Below, in pieces: positions 27,048-35,518 of a stretch of DNA of 64,000 nucleotides (positions within the stretch are counted from its first letter, which is position 1; the number at the start of each line of letters is the position of its first letter). The DNA comes from a virus. A program made the translations under genes and the position numbers. The stretch covers positions 62,001 to 126,000 of IMG/VR virus record IMGVR_UViG_3300009158_000001, one strand, 5' to 3'. Below the pieces are notes generated by a model. That model had not been told where the DNA came from, did not search any database, and saw only the letters and a list, made by a program, of their open reading frames with translations.

Positions 27048-27860
27048 TTAGACTTTCACATCTAGTGGGTTAAACTTTCCTGAAACAAAGCCAGAACGCA
27101 CTTGCTGAACAAGATAGTTCTCAGCTTTATTTATATCATGATTTCGTAATTCCTTATATTTACTAGCGACTCTGCGCTCTACAGATGTATAGTATTCTTC
27201 TGTGGTATCCATTGCGTCTTCGATGGTGCTAACATCAAGCTTCTTGCCAAGTTCTTTGAGCTCAGAAGAATCTTCAATAATAATTTCTTCTGACTCTGAA
27301 CTGTCAGCAATTTCACTTACTATCTCTTCGACAGAGTCCATTGGTCCACTCATTTCTTCTTTGATTTCATCGGCAGGAGATTCGCTAGGAATTTCCATGC
27401 CAGCAGCCTGAAGAGAAGCTCCAAGTTGCCACTGCCATTTCTGGTGCATATCAATACGCTCAGCAAGAAAGTTAGCAACACCCTGCTCATTTGCAGCATT
27501 GGCAGCATCAAAGGTACCCTTGAGCATAGCAATCATAGCTACATTCTTCTTGTAAATATCAAGAGCAAGGTCTTTAGCTTCAGTAGTCATAGAGTCATCT
27601 TTGAATGACGCCGTCTCTACCATGTGAGTAAGAGAAGGAGGGAATGCCCCAAGCTTGCGAATATTCTCAGCAAGATCATCTACTGAGCCGTATACATCAT
27701 CATAAATATTGCCAAATAGCTCATGGTACTCAGCAAAATCTGGGCCAGCCACATTCCAATGGGCACGATGCGCAGTGAAGTAAAAAACAACTACGTTGCA
27801 AAGTAGGTCTTCAAGAGCATCAGCGACAGAAGTCGCGCCGGTTGTCATTTCAGTTTCCAT
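27048..27860 (-). CDS. Dps-like ferritin-family protein with C-terminal extension, 270 aa
   Basis: Residues 10-145 match the Dps/ferritin-like family: HRAHWNVAGPDFAEYHELFG, then DDVYGSVDDLAENIRKLGAF. His-31, His-34, the DD at 61-62 and Glu-65 occupy the ferroxidase-type positions shared between subunits. Dps proteins oxidise and store iron and bind DNA, protecting it from hydroxyl radicals. The last 110 residues are an extension: an acidic, Ser/Glu-rich linker and a basic helix ending NPLDVKV. GGAGG precedes the ATG. Coding inside the capsid block suggests it is packaged or used in head assembly; that part is inference. Confidence 0.8.
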   Translation of the reverse strand: METEMTTGATSVADALEDLLCNVVVFYFTAHRAHWNVAGPDFAEYHELFGNIYDDVYGSVDDLAENIRKLGAFPPSLTHMVETASFKDDSMTTEAKDLALDIYKKNVAMIAMLKGTFDAANAANEQGVANFLAERIDMHQKWQWQLGASLQAAGMEIPSESPADEIKEEMSGPMDSVEEIVSEIADSSESEEIIIEDSSELKELGKKLDVSTIEDAMDTTEEYYTSVERRVASKYKELRNHDINKAENYLVQQVRSGFVSGKFNPLDVKV

Positions 27861-27927
27861 ATTATTCCTCCAAAAGGATTAAGTTAAATTAATAATTACA
27901 TAGTGATTCTAGCATAATTCCTATACT

Positions 27928-30654
27928 TTAGCCACCTATACCAGGAGCAGGATAAGCACCAAGAGGAGGAGTTTCTTTCTTGCTCCACACAACAGGAGCC
28001 ATAATCTTTCTAAGCTCAGATCTTTTTTTGACAATTACTTCTTCAGTCTTGTCATATAAGCCATCCTCATTCATCCTGGCAATAGTGAGAACAGTAGCGG
28101 GATCCTCTTCAGAACCCTCCACACTGCAACTAATTCCATGAGTAACAACACCTTTGCTATGCATTGCATCAATAACGCCGTATCCTTCCTTCATTTCAAC
28201 TGCATCATCTTGCTCACCAAGTGAACCAGAGCTAACACCAACTTCATTACCTTTACTGTCAAGGCGATAAGCAACAAAGTCACCCACTGCAAATGTAGCA
28301 GTTGAAGGAGTAGTGTAAGTCTTCTCGGGGGTATAAGTATCCTCGACGCCAACCTCAGCAACAGGCTCATTGTAAACAAAGTCTCCCATAACCCAAGAAC
28401 CTTTGACTGAGTCTTCGGCTCTCATACGTTCAATCTGAGCAGCTTTGGCATAAGCCCAAGTCTTGCCACCATCACCACCCCAAAGATCCCAAGCAATACG
28501 ACCAGCAGAAGGAAAACCTTCTTCCCCCTGGCTAAAGCCAGAAGCCTTCTTATCAACTTCATGACGAGCAAAAAAACTTTTCATACGCATAACAGTAGAA
28601 GGAGAAAGTTCTTTTTTATTCATGATGTCTCTCGCACGCGCAACACCTACACCCGTGCCACCGCGCTTGAATTCTCCACGCCACTCAAGGCCCCGCTTAG
28701 CAGCTGATGCCATACCAGGCGTAGGAATAAAACCTTGAGCTTCATCATCCATTTCTGGACCAAATAGATCTTGGATATCTTCTCCAAACTCAGACTGATC
28801 CATCTTTGACTTACCAGCATCTTGCATACGAGCTAGCATCTTTTGAGCACGAGCCTGAATAGATTTGACTTTCTCAGGAGCAAGACCACTTACTTGTGGC
28901 GCTCTAGCAATAGCATTACGAAGGTGTGGAAGATCAACCTTGCCATCTTCTCCCTTATAGGGAAGGTGACGGAGTGAACGAGGCTTAGTTTTGCCCTCTT
29001 CATCCTTCTCGCCACCTTGAGTAATGTAGAAGAATGAACTATCAGGAAGGTTATTAACGTAAGCAGTAGTCCAGACAGCATCATCAATGCTGATAGTCTT
29101 TACCATTTCGGAGAACATCTCAGCCGACATATCGTCAGCTAACTCTACATTAAAGTTATTAGCAAGAAATTCTTTAACAGAATCTAGTAGTGATTTACTA
29201 TCAAGTTCAACCTTTGCAAGTTTCTCATCTGTGATAGCTTTGCCAGAGCGTAATTCTTCAAGCTCTGACATTACCTCTACAGGAGCAATAGATTTTGACT
29301 TAATATATTCGTCAACAATTGAAAGAATTTCTTTCTTATTGTCTTCTGATAGTGCAGTGGGCATTTCTTGCTCCTCTTGGTTAGTTAATTTGGTTTGGTC
29401 TTCCATAGGTTCTTGCTTGCTTGCTGAGACTAACCCATCTGGGATAACAGCAAATCTGCAGTAGCCATTTGGTTCTATAGTTTGGGAAATAATTTTACAA
29501 CAATTCTCACTAGCATGAAGAGCACAATTGCCACACTTAACGCCAATGCTAAGATTCTCATTTTCTGGGCCACTTTCATAGCCAACCCAGATACCAGGAG
29601 CCTTATCTAAAGGCCCGACCTTGGCAGCAAGAGTCATCAAAGAATCCGCAAGCGCTTTCTCTTCTTCTGATAACTGACTGTAAAGATCTGCATGATCTTC
29701 AACAATCTCAGTTGGCACCGTAGCAACTGGACCATTATCAAAGCTGGCCATAATCTCCGAGTCAGAGATATCTGTAACTGCATTCTTGAAACAATCAGTG
29801 ACAACCATAGTAGTCTTGAAGTTTTCTAGATATTGTTGAAGTGCGTCGCCTCCAACTTCTTTGTAATTCATAACTCTTGCGTGAACATCAGCAGGATGGG
29901 TGACATAGGCATAACCACGGTAACGGAGACCACTCGGTACACCATAAGCTTTAACGCCATCAATGTCATCGCCAATATCCCATTCCATCTCATCAGTCTT
30001 ATATGATCTACCGCTGATAGAGTCATAGAGGTCATTAGGTGTCATTTCTACGCTGACTGTAAGATAGCGACCATCTAGAGTTTTCTCTACGGCTTCTGGA
30101 TCTGTAACAAGTCCCTTGACAAGTACCCATCCAAGGCCCTCAAAATCCTCATCAGTCATCATTCCAGACTTGGCAAGCTTCTTCATATAGGGAGCCATAG
30201 CAACATCAGGAGCCTTAAGCATAAGGCCATCCTTGATCATTCCAGAGCTAACATTATAGGCAGCCTTAGGATTGTCTACCCACGTACCACCAATAGCCCG
30301 ACCAACTGCGCCTACTTCTCTATTCTCAATCTTCTTACCATCAACAACAGCAACTTCCTTATGCATAGGCTTAATGGGGATATTGTATGGATTAGTAAGT
30401 GTAGGGATAGCGTCTTTTAGATCAGCAGGCATATAAATAAGATTATTCTGAGTAGGCCTCATACCATGAGTAACCTTGGTAAGAGTTACTAGGCCGACCT
30501 TATTCTCCGCAACACCATCATTAATAAAGTATTTGAAATCAAGAAAATGAGGACTCTTTTTGTCCCATACTTCATGGGTAAAATCGCCCTTAACACTATT
30601 AACAAAATAGTCTTGAACGATACCTTCTTGTAATAGTCTCTTACTTATCTTCAT
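27928..30654 (-). CDS. multidomain prohead maturation protease, 908 aa
   Basis: Residues about 1-270 fit a herpes-type prohead protease: conserved His region IKPMHKEVAVV, VGAVGRAIGGTW, and the Ser strand DGRYLTVSVEMTPND. A Cys cluster follows (C374-x2-C377, C384-C385, GYC398), then a helical scaffold-like region (430-530). Next is a module with LPDSSFFYITQGG and RSLRHLPYKGEDGKVDLPHL, known from phage protease C-termini. After it come the GRGGTGVGVARARDI-type module (about 660-730, here FKRGGTGVGVARARDIMNKK) and a TUDOR-like beta domain (about 770-890). The likely function is cleavage of scaffold and capsid N-arms, with the C-terminal part serving as scaffold. The gene overlaps the start-side neighbour by 14 bases. 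Confidence 0.7.
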   Translation of the reverse strand: MKISKRLLQEGIVQDYFVNSVKGDFTHEVWDKKSPHFLDFKYFINDGVAENKVGLVTLTKVTHGMRPTQNNLIYMPADLKDAIPTLTNPYNIPIKPMHKEVAVVDGKKIENREVGAVGRAIGGTWVDNPKAAYNVSSGMIKDGLMLKAPDVAMAPYMKKLAKSGMMTDEDFEGLGWVLVKGLVTDPEAVEKTLDGRYLTVSVEMTPNDLYDSISGRSYKTDEMEWDIGDDIDGVKAYGVPSGLRYRGYAYVTHPADVHARVMNYKEVGGDALQQYLENFKTTMVVTDCFKNAVTDISDSEIMASFDNGPVATVPTEIVEDHADLYSQLSEEEKALADSLMTLAAKVGPLDKAPGIWVGYESGPENENLSIGVKCGNCALHASENCCKIISQTIEPNGYCRFAVIPDGLVSASKQEPMEDQTKLTNQEEQEMPTALSEDNKKEILSIVDEYIKSKSIAPVEVMSELEELRSGKAITDEKLAKVELDSKSLLDSVKEFLANNFNVELADDMSAEMFSEMVKTISIDDAVWTTAYVNNLPDSSFFYITQGGEKDEEGKTKPRSLRHLPYKGEDGKVDLPHLRNAIARAPQVSGLAPEKVKSIQARAQKMLARMQDAGKSKMDQSEFGEDIQDLFGPEMDDEAQGFIPTPGMASAAKRGLEWRGEFKRGGTGVGVARARDIMNKKELSPSTVMRMKSFFARHEVDKKASGFSQGEEGFPSAGRIAWDLWGGDGGKTWAYAKAAQIERMRAEDSVKGSWVMGDFVYNEPVAEVGVEDTYTPEKTYTTPSTATFAVGDFVAYRLDSKGNEVGVSSGSLGEQDDAVEMKEGYGVIDAMHSKGVVTHGISCSVEGSEEDPATVLTIARMNEDGLYDKTEEVIVKKRSELRKIMAPVVWSKKETPPLGAYPAPGIGG

Positions 30655-31180
30655 TAGCCTTCCTTATAATGACTTTGCTATTAGGATGATCAGGCGGTAA
30701 ATCATAATACTTACTATCTGAGATTTTTCTATTATCTATTATAGACTGACTACTTTGATTATATACCTGGTATGATTCTTCACCACTATCCTTTAAAGCA
30801 TTGAATACGCCCCAGTTATAGCTTCTCATTCTTTCTGTCTCATAGATAGTCATCATCCTGTGCCCAATTGTCTTAGCCGTATCAGTAATAGTATTACCTT
30901 GGCGATTGCGCATTTCAATGTGTAGCTTGTCTATGAAAAACTTCTGAACCTTCAACTGGAATTCTATATTACCAGTATGCGTCTCGTTCGTTAGATTAGA
31001 AGAGTCGGCATACTCAGAGTAACCTTTTATATAGGCCTTAATGCTGTTGTCTTTAAGCATAATAGAAAAACGCTCAAATGCAGCATCAATGGTAAAGTCA
31101 GGTTGGATGTCATAGTCAGCTTTCTCTTTTAGATGGCTAACTAATCCATTCACGTCTTCTCTATACTCATCAAAGTCCAT
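30641..31180 (-). CDS. MuF/gp7-like minor head protein, 179 aa (probably expressed as portal fusion)
   Basis: The C-terminal third matches the end of MuF-type minor head proteins: ETERMRSYNWGVFNALKDSG, then LPPDHPNSKVIIRK, equivalent to the E/T-x2-R ... LPPxHPN element. The cysteines found in many family members are absent. There is no Shine-Dalgarno before ATG 31178-31180. Instead the frame stays open upstream, with no stop, for 35 codons back to an A10 run in the portal gene, where a -1 shift would join the two. Read through, the extra segment ends PSNQHGTKSAP, like known portal C-termini. The independent start may therefore not be used. Such proteins are carried in the head near the portal. 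Confidence 0.6.
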   Translation of the reverse strand: MDFDEYREDVNGLVSHLKEKADYDIQPDFTIDAAFERFSIMLKDNSIKAYIKGYSEYADSSNLTNETHTGNIEFQLKVQKFFIDKLHIEMRNRQGNTITDTAKTIGHRMMTIYETERMRSYNWGVFNALKDSGEESYQVYNQSSQSIIDNRKISDSKYYDLPPDHPNSKVIIRKANEDK

Positions 31181-31275
31181 GATACTATTTGTAACTAGAC
31201 TTCCCGGCGCACTCTTTGTTCCATGCTGATTTGATGGTCTAACAGCATTGGCATTTGCTTTCCCACTAGGCAGCG

Positions 31276-32820
31276 CTACTGAATTTTTTTTTTAGTATTG
31301 CCTGAATCTTTCTCGGACACTGTTGGCTTCTTTGCTAGATTACCAGCAGCTAGATCTCTAGCCTTCTGCAGATCACCAGAGGACATAGGAGTCCTGTTAC
31401 TCTTGGCAGATGTCTCAGCAAGAGGAGACATAGGATTTGCGCCAAGTCTAAGTAGTTCTTGAGCTTCTGTAACCATCTTGTAATATGAATGATCCCAGTC
31501 CTCATCTTTCGCAGTGGACATACCAATGCGATCTCTTAACTCATCATGACTAATCGCGCTATTAAGCCAAAGCTGGATAGCTGCGTTTTCCTTTTTAATT
31601 TGATTCTCAACATCTATTTCTTTAAATCTAAGAACAACTTTGTTATTAGGATCTAGCCAGTCAAAACTATTGTCCTCTGCACTTTCTTGAAGCATAGGAA
31701 CAATAAGATTAGCATAGATTTGCTCTTCAAGAACAAGTTGATCACTCTTGACTGCGTTAATAAGGCTACTAGACATAGTAGCTGCTGTAGAACGGTTAGC
31801 AGTATCACCTTCCCCAATATCTACCGTTGATAGGCCAAGGGCAGCAAGAACACGTTTCTTAAAGTAATCAAGATAACTTTCAGCTCTAAGAGAACGACCT
31901 TCTGCGCCAATCATTTTAATTTCATGACGTTCAGGGGTAACAAAGAAACCTTCTGGTGGCTGATTATTAATAACCTCAGTAACCATAGTAATCTCATCTC
32001 TACCATCTGGAAGAATAGTAGCAGGCATTGCTTCGGTTCCAATCTTATACTGTACAATTGGAAAGATGCTTTGATGAAGTAAAACTTCTACGTCTGTTTC
32101 AATTCGACGCAAAGCTTTAATATCTTCAATAGCAGCACTGCATCTTGGCGTACCAACAATAAACCCTTCAAGCTTATTAACATGAAAATGTATGATCTCA
32201 CTAGGCTCATAGATTGAGGTCGGACGAGTATTTTCTGTCCAATCCTCTTCGCTGTATTGTCGATACTTTATAGGCTGTTTAAGGTCATTAACCTTAACCT
32301 GGATCATACTAGTAGGAAGTATATGAAGTGAGCTAATTGGGGCTATTTTGCGCCCTTTAGAGTCTGTTCTAGTATAGCCTCCAGATGTCTTGTCATTGCG
32401 CTTGATAAGAACAAAACAATTACTATATCTAATAATATTCTTGGCTATATCAGTTATAAACTGTCTAGGCGTAGTACGACTAACGTAGCAAACTTCCTTA
32501 AGTCTGCGCTCTACGTAGTCTACAAGATCTGGGTCTTTCCCTATTACCTCATAGCCTTCTTTCATGAAAAGAGAAAGTTTCTTGTCAAAGCTAATCTGTA
32601 AGTAAGCTTCAATTGTAGCAACTTTATCTATTTCCTTAAAATCATGCTCTAGCTTTTGCCAGTCATTCATGAAGTAAGGACGTGTCGTTCTATAGTTAAA
32701 TACTGGATCCTTTGTCTTTTCTAGACTAGGCCCAGGCATCTTACTCTCAGCATCATCTATTACCTTAACGGATGATGCAAGATTCTTAAGATTAATAACT
32801 TGTGCTTTTAATTTAAACAT
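31276..32820 (-). CDS. portal protein, 514 aa (zero-frame product)
   Basis: It fits SPP1/HK97-type portals: DPDLVDYVERRLKEVC in the N-terminal part, the long middle ASSLHILPTSMIQVKV-type strand (here ISSLHILPTSMIQVKV), YEPSEIIHFHV, TPRCSAAIEDIKALRRIETD and then GYF/crown helices with ALGLSTVDIGEGDTANRSTA. Portals form a 12-subunit ring at one capsid vertex and are the docking point for terminase and tail. The zero-frame stop is TAG, immediately past an A10 run. A -1 shift on that run would replace the last two residues by 35 more and continue into the MuF-like protein. The gene overlaps the 755-residue gene by 8 bases. Confidence 0.85.
   Translation of the reverse strand: MFKLKAQVINLKNLASSVKVIDDAESKMPGPSLEKTKDPVFNYRTTRPYFMNDWQKLEHDFKEIDKVATIEAYLQISFDKKLSLFMKEGYEVIGKDPDLVDYVERRLKEVCYVSRTTPRQFITDIAKNIIRYSNCFVLIKRNDKTSGGYTRTDSKGRKIAPISSLHILPTSMIQVKVNDLKQPIKYRQYSEEDWTENTRPTSIYEPSEIIHFHVNKLEGFIVGTPRCSAAIEDIKALRRIETDVEVLLHQSIFPIVQYKIGTEAMPATILPDGRDEITMVTEVINNQPPEGFFVTPERHEIKMIGAEGRSLRAESYLDYFKKRVLAALGLSTVDIGEGDTANRSTAATMSSSLINAVKSDQLVLEEQIYANLIVPMLQESAEDNSFDWLDPNNKVVLRFKEIDVENQIKKENAAIQLWLNSAISHDELRDRIGMSTAKDEDWDHSYYKMVTEAQELLRLGANPMSPLAETSAKSNRTPMSSGDLQKARDLAAGNLAKKPTVSEKDSGNTKKKIQ
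31284..31293 (-). promoter_or_regulatory. A10 slippery run: probable -1 frameshift joining portal and MuF-like genes
   Basis: Ten consecutive A residues on the coding strand near the portal C-terminus. The portal frame reads AAA AAA AAA ATT CAG TAG. One base back, the frame reads AAA AAA AAT TCA and continues open through the MuF ATG. The MuF frame is closed just upstream by TAA at 31292-31294, so the two frames overlap only on the slippery run, as expected of programmed slippage. A sequencing error of one A would give the same picture. Confidence 0.6.
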
Positions 32821-35080
32821 TATCTATATTAACTCCAAGTGCAATCTTTTTCCAGAAATCCAAAGTTTCACCTTTGCTTATTATAGATGATTTGGCTTTG
32901 TCACAGTTAGTTAAGTTAAATCTTCTATCTGTTAGAGGATTATACAACTGAGCAGTATTTTTGCCTTCAATATCCTTAAGGCCTATGTTGTTTTCAACAA
33001 TAACTCCTGGTTGACTCTTCCCATTTATAGCAGCGCCAGCTTCTTCCATTATTTTTGTAAGTTCACTGCTAGAGAAAGGAGACTCAATAACAAACCCAGT
33101 CTCATTGCCTTGCTGATCATAAACAGGCATTTTCGTACAAACTTCAATACCTCTATCAGCTAACTCTAGCAACGCACCAAGAATAGAATAAAGAGTGCTT
33201 AGTGCCATAATCTTTGCGGCAACTTGAATTCTTGTTGCTGTCTTACTATTTAGCCAACTATTTAATCCCTCAATTGCTAAAGTCACTTGGCTGCAATTGT
33301 TTTCTAGCATTTTTCCTGCGCCACTAAGTATCATGTTAAATATCTCAACAATATCTCCATTCTCAACAAAAGCAACATTAGACAAAAACTTAACAACCTC
33401 TTCCCCTGTAGAAGCTTTGTCTGGCTTTTTAGTTGGATTGGTCTGGGAAATATCAAAGTCTCTAAGGTAACCAGCAAATGAATTCACAGCATCTTGCAAG
33501 TCAGCTCTATCAATACTAGAAAGGGTATTTGCATGATCACTCCATTTTCTTAGGAGTTCTTTTTCTTTATCATTCTCTGGGACTTTACCATTATGAATAT
33601 CTGAGATCTCAGACATACTCCAGCCATAGGTAGGATTAGGCAAGGCTTTGTTTATGTCCATCAAGGAGATCACAGACTTAGATGTACAACCTGCATATAT
33701 CTCCCAAGGACTGAAAGACCATCTTAATCCTAGTTTAATAGCTGCAAGTAAAGGTCCAAGAATCATTGCAATCAAGTCTCCTAAGAAACCTGAAAAATTC
33801 AAGACAACCTCTTGCCATGAAAATCTAATCATTGCAAGAATAGATGCCGCAAGGAATGCAATCTCAATTGGACAAAGTGTACCTAGTCTAACTAGGCTGC
33901 AATAGTTTTGTTTTATTAGAAATTCTGTATCAAGGGCATTTAGAATTTTGTCAAAAAGAAAAGTTAGATTATCCAAAAGCAACTTAGCATCAAATTCAAA
34001 CTCCAAGCCAAGCTTAAAGCTTTTAAGCCCTCCCCATGCTCCATCAAGAAAACAATCAAAACAATTGCTTAAGACGTCGTCAAACTCAAAATGAAACTTT
34101 CTACCTTTGAATCCTACATTCAAAGGTTCTTTCTTTCCGAACAAATTATCTACATATGAATTTTGCTCGTCTACTGCCCCAAGAGTAGTTTCGATAAAAG
34201 AAGCTGAATTCTTTATGTCATTTGCAGAACTTCTAAGTGGAATGATAGCAAGCTTATTTGAGATATTCCCTTCTTTGAGAAAAGCTTCATCATTGTCCCA
34301 GTATCCAGTTAACTCATCTAGAGCACCAGCAAAAGTAGTATTCTCGATATCCTTGACTTGGAACTTAGTAAAAAGATAAATTCTATACCCTAATTCTATA
34401 CCTGCTCCAGAGCCAGGAGAGATAACTTCTGCTGCTATATATTTAGCATCATTTTTTTTGAAATTATCAAGCAACCAAGTAATTGCTTCTTGCTTAAATT
34501 CTTTATGCTTTTCTTCTATGTCAATGTACTTGCCACTGTTACTTTTATAATAAAACTTATTTAAAGCAATGTCTGCCTTAATTTCTGCTAGTTTTTCTTT
34601 CTTGTCTTTTATCTTTCTACTTTCAGTATAACTAGCTTGGCCAAGTACATGATTTGGATTATAGAAATCCATTAGTGATTTGTGGTTTTCGTTGTCCACG
34701 TCGTATGGCAAATCATAATCAATTGTTTCTAGTTCCTTATCAAGATTGGTAATGAGATTTTCAACCTTAGATTTTAACTCAGAAACTCTTTTTCTATTGT
34801 CTTGGCGAAGAAGATTTACAGCTTCTGGATTATAAGCCTCATCATTTGCACCAAAGACTACTTTCTCATCTAAGACTTGGTTATAAACCTGATTCTTTTT
34901 AAATGAATTTATTAAGTCAGAGATAACTTTTGAGGCTTGCTCTGGTGTTAAAGTAGAGCCTTTGTTTTGCGCATCTTTAGTTAAGTTGGGGTCAATGACT
35001 GTAACATCAGATAGACTAAGATTCTGAGTTACCTCTTTGTCAATGTTAAGAGGTGGGCGACTAAGTTTTCCAGATCTCAT
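32813..35080 (-). CDS. unrecognised head-region protein with hydrophobic core, 755 aa
   Basis: No family recognised. Residues 80-300 are charged and helical. Residues about 360-470 contain Cys-rich and hydrophobic patches (NCFDCFLDGAWGG, PIEIAFLAASILAMIRF, FLGDLIAMILGPLLAAIKLG), long enough for membrane insertion. A further hydrophobic helix lies near residue 640 (MALSTLYSILGALLELA). It sits between a small beta protein and the portal, and overlaps both neighbours by a few bases, so it belongs to the packaging/portal unit. It may be an internal head protein or a portal-associated ejection protein; neither is demonstrated. Confidence 0.4.
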   Translation of the reverse strand: MRSGKLSRPPLNIDKEVTQNLSLSDVTVIDPNLTKDAQNKGSTLTPEQASKVISDLINSFKKNQVYNQVLDEKVVFGANDEAYNPEAVNLLRQDNRKRVSELKSKVENLITNLDKELETIDYDLPYDVDNENHKSLMDFYNPNHVLGQASYTESRKIKDKKEKLAEIKADIALNKFYYKSNSGKYIDIEEKHKEFKQEAITWLLDNFKKNDAKYIAAEVISPGSGAGIELGYRIYLFTKFQVKDIENTTFAGALDELTGYWDNDEAFLKEGNISNKLAIIPLRSSANDIKNSASFIETTLGAVDEQNSYVDNLFGKKEPLNVGFKGRKFHFEFDDVLSNCFDCFLDGAWGGLKSFKLGLEFEFDAKLLLDNLTFLFDKILNALDTEFLIKQNYCSLVRLGTLCPIEIAFLAASILAMIRFSWQEVVLNFSGFLGDLIAMILGPLLAAIKLGLRWSFSPWEIYAGCTSKSVISLMDINKALPNPTYGWSMSEISDIHNGKVPENDKEKELLRKWSDHANTLSSIDRADLQDAVNSFAGYLRDFDISQTNPTKKPDKASTGEEVVKFLSNVAFVENGDIVEIFNMILSGAGKMLENNCSQVTLAIEGLNSWLNSKTATRIQVAAKIMALSTLYSILGALLELADRGIEVCTKMPVYDQQGNETGFVIESPFSSSELTKIMEEAGAAINGKSQPGVIVENNIGLKDIEGKNTAQLYNPLTDRRFNLTNCDKAKSSIISKGETLDFWKKIALGVNIDNV

Positions 35081-35511
35081 TATGCAATCTCCGCAGCAGT
35101 AATAACAATGTTAGATTCTGTTAGATATTTTGCACCAGTACCTCTTGGTACGTAAATACGAAGAGCAAAATAAACAGATGACTCTTCTCCCTTGGGAATA
35201 GAAGTAAGTGTTATAGAATTACTGTAAGGTACGTTCTCCCAGAGCTCAAGGCTAGGAATATCAGTTAGTGTTTCAATTGCTAGTAGTTGATAATATATTC
35301 CAGTCTGCTCAGAGATAGGAAGATCTTGACCAGCATTATCTTTTAAGGAAATAGTTATATTGCTATAACCTTTACTATAGTCGCTTATATTGGACAAGTA
35401 GAATTTACTTATTTGATAGGTACCATCAGTTGTGTCGTGGTACGAAACAATAGGATTTTCATTGTTATTGATTTCTGAATCATCAATGACAGTGTAGAGT
35501 TTTAAAGCCAT
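35080..35511 (-). CDS. small beta-sandwich-like virion protein, 143 aa
   Basis: All-beta composition with alternating hydrophobics (YSNITISLKDNAG, SSVYFALRIYVPRGTGAKY) and no catalytic motif. Its stop overlaps the ATG of the 755-residue gene by one base. Location between terminase and portal genes suggests a small head decoration or spike protein. Role inferred only from fold impression and neighbours. Confidence 0.45.
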   Translation of the reverse strand: MALKLYTVIDDSEINNNENPIVSYHDTTDGTYQISKFYLSNISDYSKGYSNITISLKDNAGQDLPISEQTGIYYQLLAIETLTDIPSLELWENVPYSNSITLTSIPKGEESSVYFALRIYVPRGTGAKYLTESNIVITAAEIA

Positions 35512-35518
35512 GTGTCCT

